Part shown: positions 7,711 to 15,661 of the stretch, piece after piece
Numbering within the stretch: the first letter of the stretch is position 1
Layout: each line of letters opens with the position of its first letter
Assembly (NCBI GenBank): GCA_934597165.1
Contig: CAKTQP010000018.1
Span: 1 to 38,521 of the forward strand
Direction: 5' to 3'
Length of the DNA: 38,521 nt
From: an uncultured Oscillospiraceae bacterium
Lineage (GTDB): Bacteria > Bacillota > Clostridia > Oscillospirales > Oscillospiraceae
The notes under the pieces: model-generated
Seen by the model: the letters and a program-made list of their open reading frames with translations, nothing else
The model's database searches: none
Told to the model about the DNA's origin: nothing
Made by a program: the position numbers and the translations under genes

Positions 7711-7930
7711 AACTTGGCGGAAATCAAGCGCCGCAGGCCGATTTAAGTTTTGCGGAGCTTTTTCAAAAGCGACTAGGGTCCAGGGGCGAAGCCACTGGTC
7801 GCTGACCGCAGTCAGCGAAACTCCCCATGCGCAAAATAGCGCAGGAAAGGGTGAATTTTCGCCGTAGGCGAAAAGAGGGGAAACCCTCGCCGGGGGTTTC
7901 CCTTCCGATATGCTGTATGTATGTCATAGA
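7711..7930. other. non-coding run of consecutive hairpins after murE
   Basis: No gene is visible, but stems follow each other closely: 7757-7762/7765-7770; 7780-7787/7791-7798 (GAA loop, one mismatch); 7799-7806/7811-7818 (perfect 8 bp, CGCA loop); 7828-7832/7839-7843; 7856-7863/7867-7874 (perfect 8 bp, GTA loop); 7878-7886/7894-7902 (perfect 9 bp). As each is an inverted repeat, the strand is undetermined. It could be a structured RNA at the 3' end of the dapF-murE transcript, or an intergenic repeat element. I recall similar hairpin-rich repeats in Oscillospiraceae genomes but cannot verify that here. Confidence 0.55.
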
Positions 7931-7932
7931 AA

Positions 7933-7976
7933 AACCACGTAATGTTTTTTCTTTTACATTACGTGGTTCTTTTTTA
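7933..7976. terminator. bidirectional terminator between murE and clpC
   Basis: 13-bp perfect stem (7933-7945 with 7956-7968), T-rich 10-nt loop. The plus-strand flank is CTTTTTT and the minus-strand flank also begins with T residues, so it can end both dapF-murE and the convergent clpC transcript. Confidence 0.85.
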
Positions 7977-7987
7977 TGATACGAGCA

Positions 7988-10444
7988 TCATTCCGGCTCC
8001 GCCAGCGCCAACGTAGGTGCCTTCACAGTCAAAGTCAGTTTTCCCCCCTCTGCGTCCACAATCAACCCGCTCCCCGGACACAACTGCCCGTTCAACAGCA
8101 GCTCCGCCGCCGGGTTCTCCAGTGCCTGCCGCAGGTAGCGCCGCATGGGGCGGACGCCGTAGGTGGGGTCGTGGCCTTGCTGGGTGACGGTGGCCAGCGC
8201 CTGCTGGGTGTAGGTCACGGTGATGTGCTGCTTTTGCAGACGCTTTAAGGACTGGTTCAGCATCAGCATGGCGATCTCCTGCACCTCCGGTTCCGACAGG
8301 GGCTGGAAGCAGATGATCTCGTCAATGCGGTTCAGAAACTCCGGTCGGAACACCTTGCGCAGGGCGGCCTGCAGTGCTTTTTCCGTGTCGCCGGGCTGGG
8401 TGGGGGAGAAGCCTAAGGGGCGGGCGGCGGAGGCCAGGACTTCCGCGCCGGCGTTGGTGGTCATGATGAGGATGGCGTTGCGGAAGTCCGCTTTCTGCCC
8501 CTGGGAGTCGGTCAGCACGCCGTCCTCCAGGATTTGCAATAGCAGGTTCCACACGTCCGGGTGGGCTTTTTCCAGCTCGTCGAAGAGCACCACCCGATAA
8601 GGACGCTTCCGGATGGCCTCCGTCAGCCGACCGCCCTCCTCGTAGCCCACGTAGCCGGGGGGCGAGCCAATGAGTCGGGACACGCTCTGTGCCTCCATAT
8701 ACTCAGACATATCCAGCCGCAGCAGGGCGTCCTCGCTGCCGAACAGGCACTGCGCCAGACTCCGGCACAGTTCGGTCTTGCCCACGCCGGAGGGGCCGGC
8801 AAAGAGGAAGGAGCCCACGGGACGGTTTTCCTCCTGCAATCCTGCACGGCTGCGGCGGATGGCGGCGGCAATGCTGTGTACAGCAGTCTTTTGACCGATG
8901 ACCCGCCGGTGGAGGGCGTCCTCCAAGTGGAGCAGGCGGCTGGCCTCGTCCTGGGTCAGGGCGGTCACCGGGATCCCCGTCCAGCGGGAGAGCACCTGGG
9001 CGATGGCGTCTCCGTCCACCGTCAACGGAGCGTGGGTGCGTTTTTCCTGCCAGCGCTGCTGTGCCTCCTCCAACTGGTGGCGGAAGCTCACTTCGGCGTC
9101 CCGCAGCAGGGCGGCCTGTTCAAAATCCTGCCCTCGGATGGCCTGTTCTAAGGCGGAGATGGTCTCTTTGCGCCGCTGTTCCAAGGTGGAGCAGTCCTCC
9201 GGCTCCTTGGCTCCGCCGATCTTCACGCAGGCCGCGGCCTCATCCATCAGGTCGATGGCTTTGTCCGGCAGGTTCCGGTCGGGCAGGTACCGTTGGGACA
9301 GGGTGACGGCGGCGTCGATGGCCTCGTCGGTGATGACCAGCCCGTGATAGGACTCGTACCGGGGGCGCAGGGTGGTTAGGATGGTCTTGGCCACCGCTGG
9401 GGTGGGCGGTTCCAGCTGCACCGGCTGGAAGCGGCGTTCCAGGGCGGCGTCCTTGCGGATGAATTTCCGGTATTCCTCCTGGGTGGTGGCACCCAACACC
9501 TGAATCTCGCCCCGGCTCAGCGCCGGTTTCAAGATGTTGGCCGCGTCGATGGAGCCTTCCGCACTGCCAGCGCCGATGATGGTGTGCAGTTCGTCCAAAA
9601 AGAGGATGATGTTGCCCACCCGCTGGACTTCCTTCAAGATGCGTTTCACCCGATCCTCGAACTCGCCCCGGTACTTGGTGCCTGCCACGGTGGCGGGTAA
9701 GTCCAGCGCCAGCAGGGCGCAGTGGCTCAGGGTGGGGGGCACCTGACCGCTGGCGATGCGCTGGGCTAAGGCTTCCGCTACGGCGGTCTTGCCCACGCCC
9801 GGTTCGCCCAATAAGACCGGGTTGTTCTTCGTCCGGCGGCATAAAATCTGAATGACCCGTTCCAGTTCTTCCTCTCGGCCGGACACCGGGTCGAGGCGAC
9901 CGGTGGCGGCCATCCGGGTCATATCACGGGTGAACTGCTCCAGCAGACGAGACTCTCGGGGGGCTTCGTAGTCCTTCGCCCGTCCCCGATAGGGGCTGGA
10001 ACCGCTGGACTCCCCAAAGGCGGCGTACAACCCGCTGTATAGCTTGCGCAAGTCGGCACCGCTGCCGCCCAAGATGCGGGCGGCGGAACCGTCGCCGTCC
10101 CGTAAAATGCCAATCAGTAAATGCTCCGTCCCAACCAGACGGCTGCCCAGCCGTTTGCTCTCCTGGGCGGCGATCTGGATGATGCGGCGGCACCGAGGGG
10201 TCAAGCCCATGGAGGGGCCGCAGCCGCGGGTGCCCACCCCCACCAGACCGGCGATGGCGGTCTGGACGGCGGTCTCCTGGATGCCTGCGGCGGTCAGAGC
10301 GCGAGCGGCGGCGCCCTGGGGTTCCCGGAGCAGTCCCAGCAAGAGATGTTCACTTCCCACATAGCCATGCCCCAGCTGGGCAGAGCTTTCCCGTGCCAGA
10401 CGCAGGGCGTTCTGTGCCTGGCGCGTCAAATCACAGCCTGTCAT
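7988..10444 (-). CDS. clpC: ATP-dependent Clp protease ATP-binding subunit, ClpC type
   Basis: An AAA+ unfoldase that feeds proteins to ClpP. The 818-residue protein has two Clp-N repeats (about 1-145), a first ATPase module with Walker A GEPGVGKT (213-220) and Walker B IILFLDEL (279-286), a UVR-like helical insert (about 433-462), and a second module with Walker A GPSGVGKT (550-557) and Walker B VVLFDEL (618-624). The PLGF tripeptide-loop region at about 676-679 matches the LGF-type ClpP docking loop, which ClpB lacks, so this is the proteolytic partner. The ribosome binding site AAAGGA is about ten bases from the ATG. No CtsR operator or mcsA/mcsB genes are nearby, unlike the usual clpC operon. 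A TAGAAT -10-like site lies at 10487-10482. Confidence 0.93.
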   Translation of the reverse strand: MTGCDLTRQAQNALRLARESSAQLGHGYVGSEHLLLGLLREPQGAAARALTAAGIQETAVQTAIAGLVGVGTRGCGPSMGLTPRCRRIIQIAAQESKRLGSRLVGTEHLLIGILRDGDGSAARILGGSGADLRKLYSGLYAAFGESSGSSPYRGRAKDYEAPRESRLLEQFTRDMTRMAATGRLDPVSGREEELERVIQILCRRTKNNPVLLGEPGVGKTAVAEALAQRIASGQVPPTLSHCALLALDLPATVAGTKYRGEFEDRVKRILKEVQRVGNIILFLDELHTIIGAGSAEGSIDAANILKPALSRGEIQVLGATTQEEYRKFIRKDAALERRFQPVQLEPPTPAVAKTILTTLRPRYESYHGLVITDEAIDAAVTLSQRYLPDRNLPDKAIDLMDEAAACVKIGGAKEPEDCSTLEQRRKETISALEQAIRGQDFEQAALLRDAEVSFRHQLEEAQQRWQEKRTHAPLTVDGDAIAQVLSRWTGIPVTALTQDEASRLLHLEDALHRRVIGQKTAVHSIAAAIRRSRAGLQEENRPVGSFLFAGPSGVGKTELCRSLAQCLFGSEDALLRLDMSEYMEAQSVSRLIGSPPGYVGYEEGGRLTEAIRKRPYRVVLFDELEKAHPDVWNLLLQILEDGVLTDSQGQKADFRNAILIMTTNAGAEVLASAARPLGFSPTQPGDTEKALQAALRKVFRPEFLNRIDEIICFQPLSEPEVQEIAMLMLNQSLKRLQKQHITVTYTQQALATVTQQGHDPTYGVRPMRRYLRQALENPAAELLLNGQLCPGSGLIVDAEGGKLTLTVKAPTLALAEPE

Positions 10445-10512
10445 AATCCGTTCATCCTTTCCGTAAAAAGGGGTTACGGTTATTCTATACAGGTTTTTCC
10501 ACCTTCATACCG

Positions 10513-10542
10513 AAAAAACACGACCCGCCCTGGCAGGTCGTG
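10513..10542 (-). terminator. terminator upstream of clpC
   Basis: Stem 10519-10525 with 10536-10542 (CACGACC/GGTCGTG), followed on the minus strand by six T residues (10518-10513). It would end the ClC transcript some 325 bp past that gene and separate it from clpC, whose own promoter must then lie in 10445-10512. Confidence 0.6.
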
Positions 10543-10586
10543 CTTGACTACAGAAAAAACGGAAAACTATGAAAAGTCTCACAGAG

Positions 10587-10780
10587 TTCCGGCAGGATGC
10601 CGGAATAAAGTTAAATCTGAAAAAACTGGCGGCGCAAGGTGAATTGCCCAAAGGGCAAGAGAGGGTGGCCTGGGCCATGTACGTCAGTTTTTTCTCTTCT
10701 CAGACTGGTAAGTGCCGCAGCGTTAAGCCAATGTGCCAGGGGCACATTGGTAGCGTAGGCCCACCTGTTTCACAGGTGGG
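10587..10780. other. non-coding stretch with several perfect hairpins (part of the 10445-10867 gap)
   Basis: The 423-bp gap between clpC and the ClC gene holds no convincing gene; the open frame at 10569-10799 has no ribosome binding site and runs through the hairpins. Perfect stems are 10587-10594/10598-10605, 10644-10649/10653-10658, 10728-10737/10741-10750 (10 bp) and 10760-10768/10772-10780 (9 bp), each with a 3-nt loop. The last two sit side by side. They are followed by the palindromic repeat at 10803-10849. A structured 3' RNA or a decayed repeat element are both possible. Confidence 0.5.
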
Positions 10781-10802
10781 GAACCTGCCGACAAAGTGAG
10801 TG

Positions 10803-10849
10803 CATGCACCAGGCTGCAATCTTCTCAAAAATGCTCGCATTTTTGAGAA
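10803..10849 (-). repeat. dispersed palindromic element, copy 1
   Basis: A 17-nt block CATGCACCAGGCTGCAA (10803-10819), two bases, then a perfect 13-bp inverted repeat (10822-10834 with 10837-10849; TTCTCAAAAATGC and its complement). On the minus strand it begins 18 bp after the ClC stop. The 17-mer is identical in copy 2 (15076-15092), while the stem arms differ but remain complementary. Confidence 0.8.
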
Positions 10850-10867
10850 TGGTAGGTCGTGTTTGCA

Positions 10868-12190
10868 TTAGTCCAGTCCGTCGTGAGACTCCTTGGGCAG
10901 GTGTTTTTCCTCGTCCTCGTACACCTCGCCGGTGTTCTGGTGGATGTAGAGGGACTTGGATTTGGAGTAGAGGATGTGCTGCTCGTGATACAGCCCGCCG
11001 TAGCCGGAGAGCATATAGGATACGGCGATGGTCAGTGCCATGGGCACGATGCCCACCCCGGCGAACAGCTCGAAGCCCAGCACGATGGAGGTCAGGGGAC
11101 AGTTGGTGACGCCGCAAAAGACGGCCATCATGCCTGCTGCTGCGGAAAACTCCGGGGGCAATCCCACCAGCGGCCCCACTGTGCAGCCGAACGTGGCGCC
11201 GATGAAGAAGGCAGGGACGATCTCGCCGCCGCGGAAGCCGGAGCGAAGGGTGAGGACGGTGAAGAGAATCTTTAAGAGAAACGCATAGGGCACCGCCTTC
11301 CCGGCGATGGCTCGGACGATGACCTCCATACCAGCGCCGTTGTAGTCGGTGTTGCCCACGGCCAGGGTGAGCAGGATGACCAGGATGCCGCCCACTACCA
11401 CGCGAACCCAGCGGTTGTGGAGGAAGCGGCTGTACAACTTGCCCCCCTGCTCCATAGCCTCACAGAACAGCGCGGCGGCGAAGGCGCACAGGACGCCCAA
11501 CACCAGCAGCTGCAACAGCACCACCGGGGTCAGGTGGGGGGCGGAGGCCAGGGTGAAGCCGGTGGCGGCGATGCCGAAGGAGCTGGCCACCCATTTGGCC
11601 ACTAGAGCGGAGAGGAAACAGGGGACGATGGCGGAGTAGTACATGACGCCGACACTCTCCACCTCCATGGCAAAGACGGCCGCGCCGATGGGAGTGCCAA
11701 AGAGGGCGGAGAAGCCGGCGGCCATGCCGGCCATGGTGATCATCTGCTCGTCCCGATCGTCCAGGTGCAGCAGCTGTCCCAGCTTGTTGCCCATGCTGCC
11801 GCCGATCTGCAACGCCGCCCCCTCTCGGCCAGCGCTGCCGCCGGTCAGGTGGGTGAGGACGGTGGCGGCGAAGATGAGGGGCACCTGGCGGACGTGGAGC
11901 TGTCGGGCGTCTCGGACGGAGGCTAGGATGAACTCGGTGCCGCCGTCGTTGTCCATGTTCAGGACATGGTACAGCATTAGGATGACCAGACCGGCCAGGG
12001 GCAGGCAGAAGAGCACCCAGAAGTGTGCCTGCCGGAAGGCGGTCACTTGGGATAGGCAGAAGGCGAAGGCGGAGCCAACCAGCCCCACCGTGCCGCCCAC
12101 CAGCACGGAAAGGGCGACCCACTTGCAGAATGCCCACAGGTCACGGTGCTGCCAATGATGAAACCGAGCCAGCTGGCCGGAGAAAAACAT
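10868..12190 (-). CDS. ClC-family anion channel/antiporter
   Basis: A 440-residue polytopic membrane protein of the ClC family, which moves Cl- or F-, usually in exchange for protons. The GREG motif with the gating glutamate is at residues 121-124 (GGSAGREGAALQIGG), and GFRGGEIVPAFFIGA matches the later anion-path motif. The canonical chloride-binding GSGIP sequence is not present; the equivalent stretch reads NDGGTEF (about 81-87). That leaves the ion open, and a fluoride carrier is possible, but no fluoride riboswitch was seen upstream. The ATG at 12190 has GGAGGGG eight bases upstream; a TTG five codons earlier is rejected. It has its own promoter and lies between clpB and clpC. Confidence 0.9.
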   Translation of the reverse strand: MFFSGQLARFHHWQHRDLWAFCKWVALSVLVGGTVGLVGSAFAFCLSQVTAFRQAHFWVLFCLPLAGLVILMLYHVLNMDNDGGTEFILASVRDARQLHVRQVPLIFAATVLTHLTGGSAGREGAALQIGGSMGNKLGQLLHLDDRDEQMITMAGMAAGFSALFGTPIGAAVFAMEVESVGVMYYSAIVPCFLSALVAKWVASSFGIAATGFTLASAPHLTPVVLLQLLVLGVLCAFAAALFCEAMEQGGKLYSRFLHNRWVRVVVGGILVILLTLAVGNTDYNGAGMEVIVRAIAGKAVPYAFLLKILFTVLTLRSGFRGGEIVPAFFIGATFGCTVGPLVGLPPEFSAAAGMMAVFCGVTNCPLTSIVLGFELFAGVGIVPMALTIAVSYMLSGYGGLYHEQHILYSKSKSLYIHQNTGEVYEDEEKHLPKESHDGLD

Positions 12191-12234
12191 AGAAAACCCC
12201 TCCAAAACGATGCAAAATCCTACGGAATAGGATC

Positions 12235-12263
12235 ATTGTAGCATAGTGGAGGTGGGTTGACAA
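12235..12263 (-). promoter_or_regulatory. ClC gene promoter
   Basis: On the minus strand TTGTCA (12263-12258), 17-bp spacer, TACAAT (12240-12235), 45 bp before the start codon. Confidence 0.75.
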
Positions 12264-12290
12264 GGGAGGGGGACGGTTTGCATGATATGG

Positions 12291-12318
12291 AAAGGGGGCT
12301 GCCGCAGTGGCAGCCCCC
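12291..12318 (-). terminator. clpB: terminator of clpB
   Basis: Perfect 10-bp GC-rich stem (12294-12303 with 12309-12318), 5-nt loop, followed on the minus strand by only TTTCC. It lies 33 bp after the clpB stop. The short T-run makes some read-through into the ClC gene possible. Confidence 0.65.
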
Positions 12319-12351
12319 AAAGTAGGAGTGCAACGAATACATCGTGCAAGA

Positions 12352-14946
12352 TTAACGGATAAAGAGGGTGTTCCCATCCAGATCGACGGTGAGGACGGTG
12401 CCGGGTGCCAGATCCTCGGCGATGATCTTCCGACCGATGAGGGTCTCGATGGTGTGCTGGATATACCGACGGAGGGGACGGGCGCCGAAGGCGGGATCGT
12501 AGCTCTCGGCTACGATGAAGTCCTTGGCCGCTTCGGTCACTTCCACGCGGATCTGCTTGTCTTCCAGGCGCTTGTTCAGGCCGTTCAGCAGCAGGTCGAT
12601 GATGCCGTGGATGTTCTCGCGGGTCAGCGGCTTGTAGAACACAATCTCGTCCAGACGGTTCAGGAATTCCGGACGGAAGGAGCGTTTCAGCAGCTCTTCC
12701 ACCTGGCTCTTGGCCGCTGCGCTGATCTCACCGTTAGAGTCGATGCCGTCCAGCAGGTACTGGCTGCCCAGGTTGGAGGTCAGGATGATGATGGTGTTCT
12801 TGAAGTCCACGGTACGGCCCTGGCTGTCGGTGATACGACCGTCATCCAACACCTGGAGCAGGACGTTGAACACATCGGGGTGTGCCTTCTCCACCTCGTC
12901 GAACAGGACGACGGAGTAGGGACGACGACGGACGGCTTCGGTCAGCTGACCGCCTTCCTCGTAGCCCACATATCCCGGAGGCGCACCGATGAGCCGAGAG
13001 ACGGAGTACTTTTCCATGTATTCGCTCATGTCGATACGCACCATGTTCTTCTCGCTGTCGAACAGGGCTTCTGCCAGCGCCTTGGCCAGTTCCGTCTTGC
13101 CCACACCAGTGGGGCCCAGGAACAGGAAGGAGCCGATGGGACGGTTGGGGTCTTGGATGCCGGCACGGCTGCGGAGGATGGCCTCGCAGACGCGGTTGAC
13201 GGCTTCGTCCTGGCCGATGACTCTCTTGTGGAGAATGTCGTCCAGGTGCAGCAGCTTCTCCCGTTCGCCCTCCATGAGCTTTGCCACGGGGATGCCGGTC
13301 CAACGTTCGATGATGAGGGCGATCTCGCCGTCAGTGACACGGTCACGGAGCAGGCTGCGCTTCTTGCCCTCGTTGGCGATGTTCTCTTCCTCCGCCAACT
13401 GCTTTTTCAGCTCGGGCAGCTTGCCGTATTTCAGCTCGGCGGCCTTTTCCAGGTTGTATTCCCGTTCCGCCTGTTCCATCTGGGCGTTGGCAGCTTCGAT
13501 GTCCTCACGGATCTTCTGCACCTTTTCAATGGCGTTCTTTTCGTTCTCCCACTGAGCCTTCTTGGCGTTGAACTCTTCCCGCATATCGGACAGTTCCTTC
13601 TCAATGGTCGCCAGACGTTCCTTACTCAGCTGGTCGTCTTCCTTCTGGAGGGCAGCTTCTTCAATCTCGTGCTGGATGATCTTACGGGAGATGACGTCCA
13701 ATTCGGTGGGCATGGAGTCCATTTCAGTCCGCACCATGGCGCAGGCTTCGTCCACCAGGTCAATGGCCTTGTCCGGCAGGAACCGGTCGGTGATGTACCG
13801 GTTGGACAGGGTGGCAGCGGCGATGATGGCGCTGTCGTGGATCTTGACGCCGTGGTACACTTCATACCGCTCTTTCAGGCCACGGAGGATGGCGATGGTA
13901 TCTTCGACGGTGGGTTCTGCCACCATGACAGGCTGGAAACGACGTTCCAGAGCGGCGTCCTTTTCGATATATTGACGGTATTCGTTCAGGGTGGTGGCAC
14001 CGATGCAGTGCAGCTCACCACGAGCCAGCATGGGTTTCAGCAGGTTGCCGGCGTCCATGGAGCCTTCGGTCTTGCCGGCGCCCACGATGGTGTGCAGTTC
14101 GTCGATGAAAAGCAAAATTTTGCCTTCGCTCTTGCGGACTTCGTTCAGAACGGCCTTCAGACGTTCTTCAAATTCACCGCGGTACTTGGCGCCTGCCACC
14201 AGAGCACCCATATCCAGGGAGAAGATGGTCTTATCCTGGAGGCTCTTGGGCACGTCGCCCCGGACGATACGCTGTGCCAGACCTTCTACCACAGCGGTCT
14301 TACCGACGCCGGGTTCACCGATGAGCACAGGGTTATTTTTCGTCTTACGGGACAGGATACGGATGACGTTCCGGATTTCATCGTCTCGGCCGATGACCGG
14401 ATCCAGCTTGTTCTGCTTTGCCCGTTCCACCAGGTCGAAGCCGTACTTTTTCAGGGCGTCATAGGTTTCCTCCGGATTGTCCGAGGTCACACGCTGGTTG
14501 CCGCGCACCTGAGACAGGGAATTCAGGGCGGCTTCCTTGGTGATGTGATAGGTCTGGAACAGCTTTTTCAGGGTGGAGTCAGCGGCGTCGATGAGGCCGA
14601 GGAACAGATGTTCCACGGACAGGAACTCATCCTTCATCTCACCGGCAATTTCGTCGGCACGGGTCAGGGCGCGATCCATGTCACGGGAGATGTAGACCTT
14701 GTCCGCCTCCCGGCCAGCGCCACCCACTCTGGGCATCCGCTGCAGCTCCGCCTTGACGGCGGCTTTCAGGCTGGCGGGGTCAAGCCCCATGCTGGTGACC
14801 AGCTGGGGGATGAGGCCGCTCTCCTGATCCAACAGGGCGTAGAGCAGGTGTGCCTGCTCGATCTGGGGGTTGCCATATTCGCGGGAGAGCATCTGAGCGG
14901 CTTGGATGGCTTCCTGGGATTTCTGGGTGAAGTTTTTCTGGTTCAT
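12352..14946 (-). CDS. clpB: ATP-dependent disaggregase ClpB
   Basis: A hexameric AAA+ chaperone that, with DnaK, pulls proteins out of aggregates. The 864-residue product has the N-domain repeats (1-145), NBD1 with Walker A GEPGVGKT (210-217) and Walker B KILLFIDEL, the long charged coiled-coil middle domain (about 410-525) that distinguishes ClpB from ClpC, and NBD2 with Walker A GPTGVGKT (611-618). There is no ClpP-docking LGF loop. AGGAGG lies eight bases before the ATG. It follows hsp20 by 175 bp on the same strand, so both are probably driven from the CIRCE-controlled promoter. Small heat-shock proteins keep clients in a form that ClpB/DnaK can refold. Confidence 0.97.
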   Translation of the reverse strand: MNQKNFTQKSQEAIQAAQMLSREYGNPQIEQAHLLYALLDQESGLIPQLVTSMGLDPASLKAAVKAELQRMPRVGGAGREADKVYISRDMDRALTRADEIAGEMKDEFLSVEHLFLGLIDAADSTLKKLFQTYHITKEAALNSLSQVRGNQRVTSDNPEETYDALKKYGFDLVERAKQNKLDPVIGRDDEIRNVIRILSRKTKNNPVLIGEPGVGKTAVVEGLAQRIVRGDVPKSLQDKTIFSLDMGALVAGAKYRGEFEERLKAVLNEVRKSEGKILLFIDELHTIVGAGKTEGSMDAGNLLKPMLARGELHCIGATTLNEYRQYIEKDAALERRFQPVMVAEPTVEDTIAILRGLKERYEVYHGVKIHDSAIIAAATLSNRYITDRFLPDKAIDLVDEACAMVRTEMDSMPTELDVISRKIIQHEIEEAALQKEDDQLSKERLATIEKELSDMREEFNAKKAQWENEKNAIEKVQKIREDIEAANAQMEQAEREYNLEKAAELKYGKLPELKKQLAEEENIANEGKKRSLLRDRVTDGEIALIIERWTGIPVAKLMEGEREKLLHLDDILHKRVIGQDEAVNRVCEAILRSRAGIQDPNRPIGSFLFLGPTGVGKTELAKALAEALFDSEKNMVRIDMSEYMEKYSVSRLIGAPPGYVGYEEGGQLTEAVRRRPYSVVLFDEVEKAHPDVFNVLLQVLDDGRITDSQGRTVDFKNTIIILTSNLGSQYLLDGIDSNGEISAAAKSQVEELLKRSFRPEFLNRLDEIVFYKPLTRENIHGIIDLLLNGLNKRLEDKQIRVEVTEAAKDFIVAESYDPAFGARPLRRYIQHTIETLIGRKIIAEDLAPGTVLTVDLDGNTLFIR

Positions 14947-14995
14947 ATCAAAACCTCCTCTTCGGAGTAGGGTAGATCAAGTTTGAAATGTGGAA

Positions 14996-15018
14996 CAGGG
15001 GACGGAATCCGTCCCCTG
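14996..15018. other. inverted repeat between hsp20 and clpB
   Basis: 11-bp arms (14996-15006 with 15008-15018) forming a GGGGACG stem with a GATTC/GAATC loop. No T-run follows it on the minus strand, so it may be a partial terminator or an mRNA processing site inside the hsp20-clpB message. Confidence 0.5.
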
Positions 15019-15075
15019 CTTCAGACAATGTCAGGCGCACGTTTCCGGAACGGTCAGCGTGCTAGGCAGTCAGGT

Positions 15076-15120
15076 CATGCACCAGGCTGCAACCGCAACA
15101 AAATGCTTGCATTTTGTTGC
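15076..15120 (-). repeat. dispersed palindromic element, copy 2
   Basis: The same 17-nt block as at 10803 (15076-15092), two bases, then a perfect 12-bp inverted repeat (15095-15106 with 15109-15120; GCAACAAAATGC and its complement). It directly abuts the hsp20 stop codon on the minus strand. Order and spacing match copy 1 exactly, while the outer part of the stem has a different sequence. Confidence 0.8.
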
Positions 15121-15121
15121 C

Positions 15122-15556
15122 TTACTGGATCTCGATCCTGCGGCTAGCGGGGACTTCTTCCGTCTGCTTGGGCAGGCTCAGAGTCAGGACGCCCTTGTCG
15201 TAGGCGGCGGTGATCTTCTCGGTGTCGATGCCGGAGACATCGAAACTTCTGGTGAAGGAGCTGGTGAAACGTTCGCGGCACAGATACTTGCCTTCGTCGT
15301 CCTTGTCCTCCTTCTCGTCGTTGTGCTGTGCGGTGATGGTCAGAACATCGCCCTGAAGCTCCAGATGAATGTCCTCCCGGTCAAAGCCAGGCAGGTCAGC
15401 GTCCAGCACGTAGTGGTCGCCGTCCTCCCGGATGTCGGTGCGGAAGGAGGTGAAATCGGGGGTGTTCATGCCACCGAAGAAGTGGCGGTCAAAGTTGTCA
15501 AAAAAGTTGGACAGGCTGTTGTTGCGTCCAAAGGGGGTCATGCTGTACATCATCAT
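15122..15556 (-). CDS. small heat-shock protein, Hsp20/alpha-crystallin family
   Basis: A 144-residue ATP-independent holdase that binds unfolding proteins under stress. After a short N-terminal arm (about 1-38, with the FDNFDRHFFGG stretch) comes the alpha-crystallin domain (about 39-144), including ADLPGFDREDI and the conserved strand motif KGVLTLSLPK near the end. Three ATG codons are consecutive at the start; the first, at 15556, has AAAGGAAG eight bases upstream. A perfect CIRCE operator lies 106 bp upstream, so HrcA should repress it. An extra AAGGAGG about 35 bases upstream has no start codon near it. clpB follows on the same strand. Confidence 0.96.
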   Translation of the reverse strand: MMMYSMTPFGRNNSLSNFFDNFDRHFFGGMNTPDFTSFRTDIREDGDHYVLDADLPGFDREDIHLELQGDVLTITAQHNDEKEDKDDEGKYLCRERFTSSFTRSFDVSGIDTEKITAAYDKGVLTLSLPKQTEEVPASRRIEIQ

Positions 15557-15661
15557 AATTGCTTCCTTTCTGGACCCGGTCTCTTGAACCTTAGGTCCTC
15601 CTTTAATCTGCCCATAATATAGAATAGAATTATGAACAAGTCATGAACAAACTATGAATAT

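Noticed and set aside
10445..10512. CtsR operator before clpC
   Set aside because: No GGTCAAA direct repeats are present on either strand.
10569..10799. 76-residue plus-strand frame in the clpC-ClC gap
   Set aside because: No ribosome binding site, runs through several perfect hairpins, and no family resemblance.
12191..12300. Fluoride riboswitch upstream of the ClC gene
   Set aside because: The conserved GGNGATGG start and pseudoknot partners are absent; only a promoter was found.
12307..14970. 887-residue open frame on the plus strand opposite clpB
   Set aside because: It is the antisense shadow of a clear ClpB gene in GC-rich DNA; its translation has no recognisable motif and no ribosome binding site.
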